DNA of 64,000 nucleotides from Ahrensia sp. (GTDB lineage Bacteria > Pseudomonadota > Alphaproteobacteria > Rhizobiales > Rhizobiaceae), in NCBI GenBank assembly GCA_002706335.1, contig PAKZ01000036.1, positions 1 through 64,000 of the forward strand, written 5' to 3'. Of this stretch, positions 63,556 through 64,000 are shown piece by piece. Position numbers and translations under genes: made by a program. Each line of letters begins with the position of its first letter. The stretch's first letter is position 1. Below the pieces are notes generated by a model. That model saw only the letters and a program-made list of their open reading frames with translations, was not told the origin of the DNA and searched no databases.

Positions 63556-64000
63556 TTACTTCACGGCGCCGGCCGTCATGCCTTGAATGAGTTTTTCGGA
63601 AAAAATCGCGTAGACGATCACGATCGGAATGACCGCGATCATCATTCCGGTTGCGATCATCCCGATATCCTCGAGCTGATCGCCCATGAACTTCTGAATC
63701 CCGAGAGGCAGGGTGCGCTTGGATTCATCGGAAATGAGCACGACCGCGTAGAGGAACTCGTTCCAGATATGGACGGTGTTCAAAATGACGGTGGTGACGA
63801 TGGCCGGCATGCCGATCGGGACGGTGATCTTCCAGAAGATCTCGGCGTCGGAATATCCGTCCATCCGCGCCGCATCGAACAGATCCTGCGGCAACCGTGC
63901 GAAAAAGCCTTCGAGCAAGAACACGGTGAGCGGGAGCTGTACCGAGACATAGACGAGGATCAGCCCGACCCGGGAATTGTAGAGACCGTAATCGACGAGG
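63556..64000 (-). CDS. ABC sugar importer permease (MalG type), partial at the right edge
   Basis: The frame is open to the window end and 147 residues of the C-terminal part are visible. FEGFFARLP-like spacing and the EAA loop LPQDLFDAARMDGYSDAEIFWKITVPIGMPAI identify a CUT1 permease of the MalG class. It ends 12 bp upstream of the ATPase gene and is the most upstream visible gene of the acid-sugar operon. Start not visible. Confidence 0.9.
   Translation of the reverse strand, partial: LVDYGLYNSRVGLILVYVSVQLPLTVFLLEGFFARLPQDLFDAARMDGYSDAEIFWKITVPIGMPAIVTTVILNTVHIWNEFLYAVVLISDESKRTLPLGIQKFMGDQLEDIGMIATGMMIAVIPIVIVYAIFSEKLIQGMTAGAVK

Overview
The window comes from a GC-rich alphaproteobacterium, most likely a member of the Hyphomicrobiales (Rhizobiales). 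This is inferred from gene content: a divergent oxyR/katG pair, an RsmB-like methyltransferase next to TspO, an rlmE/ppx pair with a very basic N-terminus on Ppx, an IalB-family protein, and TRAP and NitT/TauT transporters. Housekeeping stretches are tightly packed. Accessory patches are AT-rich or carry decayed repeats. No rRNA, CRISPR array, intact insertion sequence or phage was seen; one tRNA (Gln, CTG) is present.

Layout. (1) 1-2.5 kb: a partial conserved gene running off the left edge, then an AT-rich two-gene cassette (a permuted NlpC/P60-like papain-fold protein and an 83-residue partner) lying between two near-identical 71-bp copies of the partial gene's 5' end. (2) 2.5-12 kb: an MFS permease, a MarR regulator with a clear palindromic operator, a DUF892 ferritin-like protein, a lipoprotein, GNAT, nucleosidase and thioesterase genes, tandem paralogous membrane proteins with cyclic-nucleotide-binding domains, TspO, an rRNA methyltransferase and a 58-residue membrane protein. 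(3) 12-26.6 kb: a succinate-semialdehyde-type dehydrogenase, katG/oxyR, a MAPEG protein, guaB, an ArsR-permease-transglutaminase operon with an apparently leaderless start, a glycosyltransferase, a DHA2-type MFS exporter, rlmE and ppx. (4) 26.8-42.4 kb: tRNA-Gln, then two opposed transport operons. The left one is TRAP transporter, pyrK, pyrD, an M20 carbamoylase, pyrC, pyrE and a small gene. The right one is a NitT/TauT-type ABC importer with a nucleoside phosphorylase inside it. Two paralogous XRE-type regulators sit tail-to-tail between the operons, each divergent from its own operon. (5) 43.7-56.2 kb: two giant autotransporters pointing at each other, an IalB-family protein translationally linked to the first, and a response regulator/histidine kinase pair. 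(6) 56.5-64 kb: one tightly overlapping operon for acid-sugar catabolism (otnC, otnK, an RbsD-like protein, a Gfo/Idh/MocA oxidoreductase, an amidohydrolase, a 2-hydroxyacid dehydrogenase, an RraA-like protein and ABC sugar importer parts), cut by the right edge.

Most interesting system. The left operon in region 4 holds the enzymes for orotate to dihydroorotate to N-carbamoyl-aspartate to aspartate (PyrDK, PyrC, M20 amidohydrolase) plus PyrE, all behind a TRAP importer. This matches the logic of fermentative orotate degradation. I infer an orotate or dihydroorotate uptake-and-use system, paired through related regulators with a second importer carrying a nucleoside phosphorylase. The acid-sugar operon, with an RbsD-like protein missing a catalytic-type Asp, is the second most interesting locus.
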